From the NCBI GenBank assembly GCA_044228285.1, contig JBGAVD010000006.1, positions 62,001 to 126,000 of the forward strand: 64,000 nucleotides of DNA, given 5' to 3'. Position 1 is the stretch's first letter; each line of letters begins with the position of its first letter. Shown one piece after another: positions 63,401-64,000 of the stretch. Source of the stretch: JBBATK01 sp044228285. GTDB lineage: Bacteria; Bacteroidota; Ignavibacteria; Kapaibacteriales; NICIL-2. The position numbers were made by a program, and so were the translations under genes. Under the pieces are notes generated by a model. It ran no database searches, was not told the DNA's origin, and saw nothing but the letters and a program-made list of their open reading frames with translations.

Positions 63401-64000
63401 TAAAACATTGGATTTGAATGTCAATGCAATGCCGCTGAGTATTGCATTGTCGCCAATGAAGATGTCTATGCGCGACAATGAACATGTCGACATCACCATT
63501 GCCGCAGCAAAGCTCAGCTTAGCGGCGGTTTCGCCCTTCGTCCCAGGCATCTCCAATCTCGACGGAAAAGCTGATGCGCAGATGCGTATAAGTGGTACAA
63601 CACCAGACAAAATCGACTATAGCGGAAACGTAACCTTTGACAACGCTTCCTTTGTTGTGCCTGCTACGAAGATTTGGTACACAGCAGGTGGACGCTTGAG
63701 CTTAAAGAACACCACGGTCAATCTCGATTCCATTCGCATAAAGAATGTTGAATCGGATCTACCTGGGGGAGCAGCCGATGTAACAGGTCTCATGCGTATT
63801 CGCGGCTTTACCATCCGGGATTTAGACATCTACGCGCAAGTCAGCAAGCGCGATAAGTTCTTGGTGATGAGTGAAGCGACCGCGGGTGCAAGCGACTTCA
63901 TGTATGGTCGGACAACCATCTCAACGCAGGACAACGACCGAGGTCGTACGCAACGTCGTCTCCACTTTCACGGCACACCAGATAGACCTTTGCTTGAAGG
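60441..64000 (+). CDS. TamB/AsmA-like envelope protein (3' partial)
   Basis: The frame is open from ATG 60441 to the window end, giving at least 1,186 residues. A cytoplasmic tail and membrane helix (about 31-52, FIMWSIIVAFSLLFVLGIT) are followed by the AsmA-type first repeat (DWFHRWAAEKLTAVLSDELE, then FKGIELDSVHLSTRGDTVLS), and then by a long series of beta strands with the D-x-V-x-L pattern typical of AsmA-like/TamB bridge proteins. Such proteins span the periplasm and move phospholipids to, or help assembly of, the outer membrane. The defining C-terminal DUF490 domain lies beyond the window, so TamB rather than another AsmA-like protein is inference. Confidence 0.85.
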   Translation, partial: MKIGHYEFHRPAARSLRAQATRLRSLARFIMWSIIVAFSLLFVLGITTAVVVQTDWFHRWAAEKLTAVLSDELEAKLEFRSIRFNLFKGIELDSVHLSTRGDTVLSASSLRLRYELEPLLIRHIVISEVQLLDANIRLLRSKQDSTWNVDHIVKPSPDDPNKKPLDWGITVRNVALLNARVRVCDSLSFEPIENRLHYTRLDLDSVNLRMSATLNLAAKQYAVSIDDLQCIEHRCALHIEHLRCAAEIDSSHIALRNLRFMTPGSNFHLHGSIDSTNVFDSTTDLATRPLNLHIEPSKLMAHDINLFLPPDFSLGADFELHSTVSGNLNVMHFDVDRVQTQNTELHGSYTMHNVANARPFIYEVELQHSSANFSDIRRALPTLKMGEIAFLDHLRLDQTRVYGTKDSIAAIVGVQGDFGQVQGTVGLLTREKLVYNAELDVQSFDTYPFTQKYSQASRLNGHLSLDGSGTTLDDLQAQLGLHLNHSSFGGKDISSLQLNASMLAKVLTVDTLDVRFPLSAADSTVGYSAADQRELRLKGALDLNDVTMPAYSVQARTQLMPLAQLVGDNNLPQSFSADIKCNGVGFHPDSLQVDLQTDVTDFILTDGALFPFKLSAKLSRSDAQHRHLELHSDFADANVDGRYRLGTAWSVFLVHIGMLDKYVRNHYAKAQSDSASFKPMLPYSLPDDTLDLKYNLKVRGMAAIAPFIKGVRLDARGNISGSISGTPSCYQFVVDTARVRRFSMRIDQDFVYSQPITMSLHMQTENMTSQPFIEQAILNIRCDSVLRINTTRFVVPRFNITILDDHARFMLSTRMENHIPLYARGSMHNEGNIYRVNLDSLYAGWSRSLAFRTTHPAHLLMSPQGVRVDSLSLQYIGGEDRISLSGLFNSNSFDHMKVDLRQFDVETLKKIPELVSVNALQMLGGVVDSLSVDIHGKYSAPRFEVQGRMMDMRYNDVPIGVQSLQGSYDGKNIRATSTVIAHMGDSVKTLDLNVNAMPLSIALSPMKMSMRDNEHVDITIAAAKLSLAAVSPFVPGISNLDGKADAQMRISGTTPDKIDYSGNVTFDNASFVVPATKIWYTAGGRLSLKNTTVNLDSIRIKNVESDLPGGAADVTGLMRIRGFTIRDLDIYAQVSKRDKFLVMSEATAGASDFMYGRTTISTQDNDRGRTQRRLHFHGTPDRPLLE

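Noticed and set aside
1..64000. tRNA, rRNA, insertion sequences, integrases or prophage genes
   Set aside because: None recognised on reading both strands; short RNA genes could still be missed without a covariance-model search.

Overview
The window looks like a chromosomal segment of a Gram-negative bacterium of the Bacteroidota/Chlorobiota (FCB) group, perhaps an Ignavibacteria- or Kapabacteria-like lineage; the lineage is an inference without a database search. The evidence is: at least six exported proteins ending in type IX secretion (T9SS) sorting domains, BNR propeller, Lcl and choice-of-anchor-D proteins, an OmpA-free but TamB-containing envelope gene set, adjacent yicC and gmk, and several upstream copies of the Bacteroidota-type promoter element TAnnTTTG. 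Base composition is near 50% GC. No tRNA, rRNA, insertion sequence, integrase or CRISPR was seen.

Layout. 1-2.3 kb: end of a nitrous-oxide-reduction-type cluster (NosY-like permease, NnrS, fasciclin lipoprotein). 2.5-26.9 kb: a large block, mostly on the minus strand, of secreted proteins: a 2,718-residue phosphatase-like giant, a BNR/PKD/LamG protein, an Lcl protein, a YHYH protein coupled to HupE/UreJ, two sister metallophosphoesterases and an unknown T9SS cargo, followed by an ECF sigma / membrane protein / Spy-like trio. 28-30.3 kb: an ECF42-type sigma factor with its YCII partner and a decayed HAD gene. 30.6-37 kb: glycosyltransferase, M1 peptidase, yicC and gmk. 37.07-38.95 kb: a composite tandem-repeat array. 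39-46.7 kb: a degenerate HsdM-like protein, GDP-fucose synthase, FAD oxidase, a second repeat cluster and dnaX. 47-64 kb: housekeeping genes (aldehyde dehydrogenase, plsY, second glycosyltransferase, pyrD-like, ftsL, PASTA PBP, DUF4234/DUF2752, radC, CADD, clpS) and the 5' part of a TamB-like gene.

The clearest themes are phosphate and surface chemistry (PhoX-like, phytase-esterase-like and purple-acid-phosphatase-like domains, all exported), envelope-stress or metal sensing (sigma/anti-sigma-like/Spy-like trio), and cell-wall growth (ftsL, PBP, plsY, TamB).

The most unusual items are (i) the 1.9-kb intergenic array, which has 80-nt double-hairpin units whose second stem alternates between two sequences that both pair, continuing into 81/103-nt higher-order repeats built from about 20-nt monomers; (ii) a run of nine A in dnaX where slippage in either direction gives a stop within a few codons; (iii) a full-length MerR/TipAL gene killed by eight in-frame stops and a frameshift; (iv) an orphan HsdM-like protein with no NPPF/Y motif; and (v) the giant secreted protein with three 1.37-kb internal repeats.
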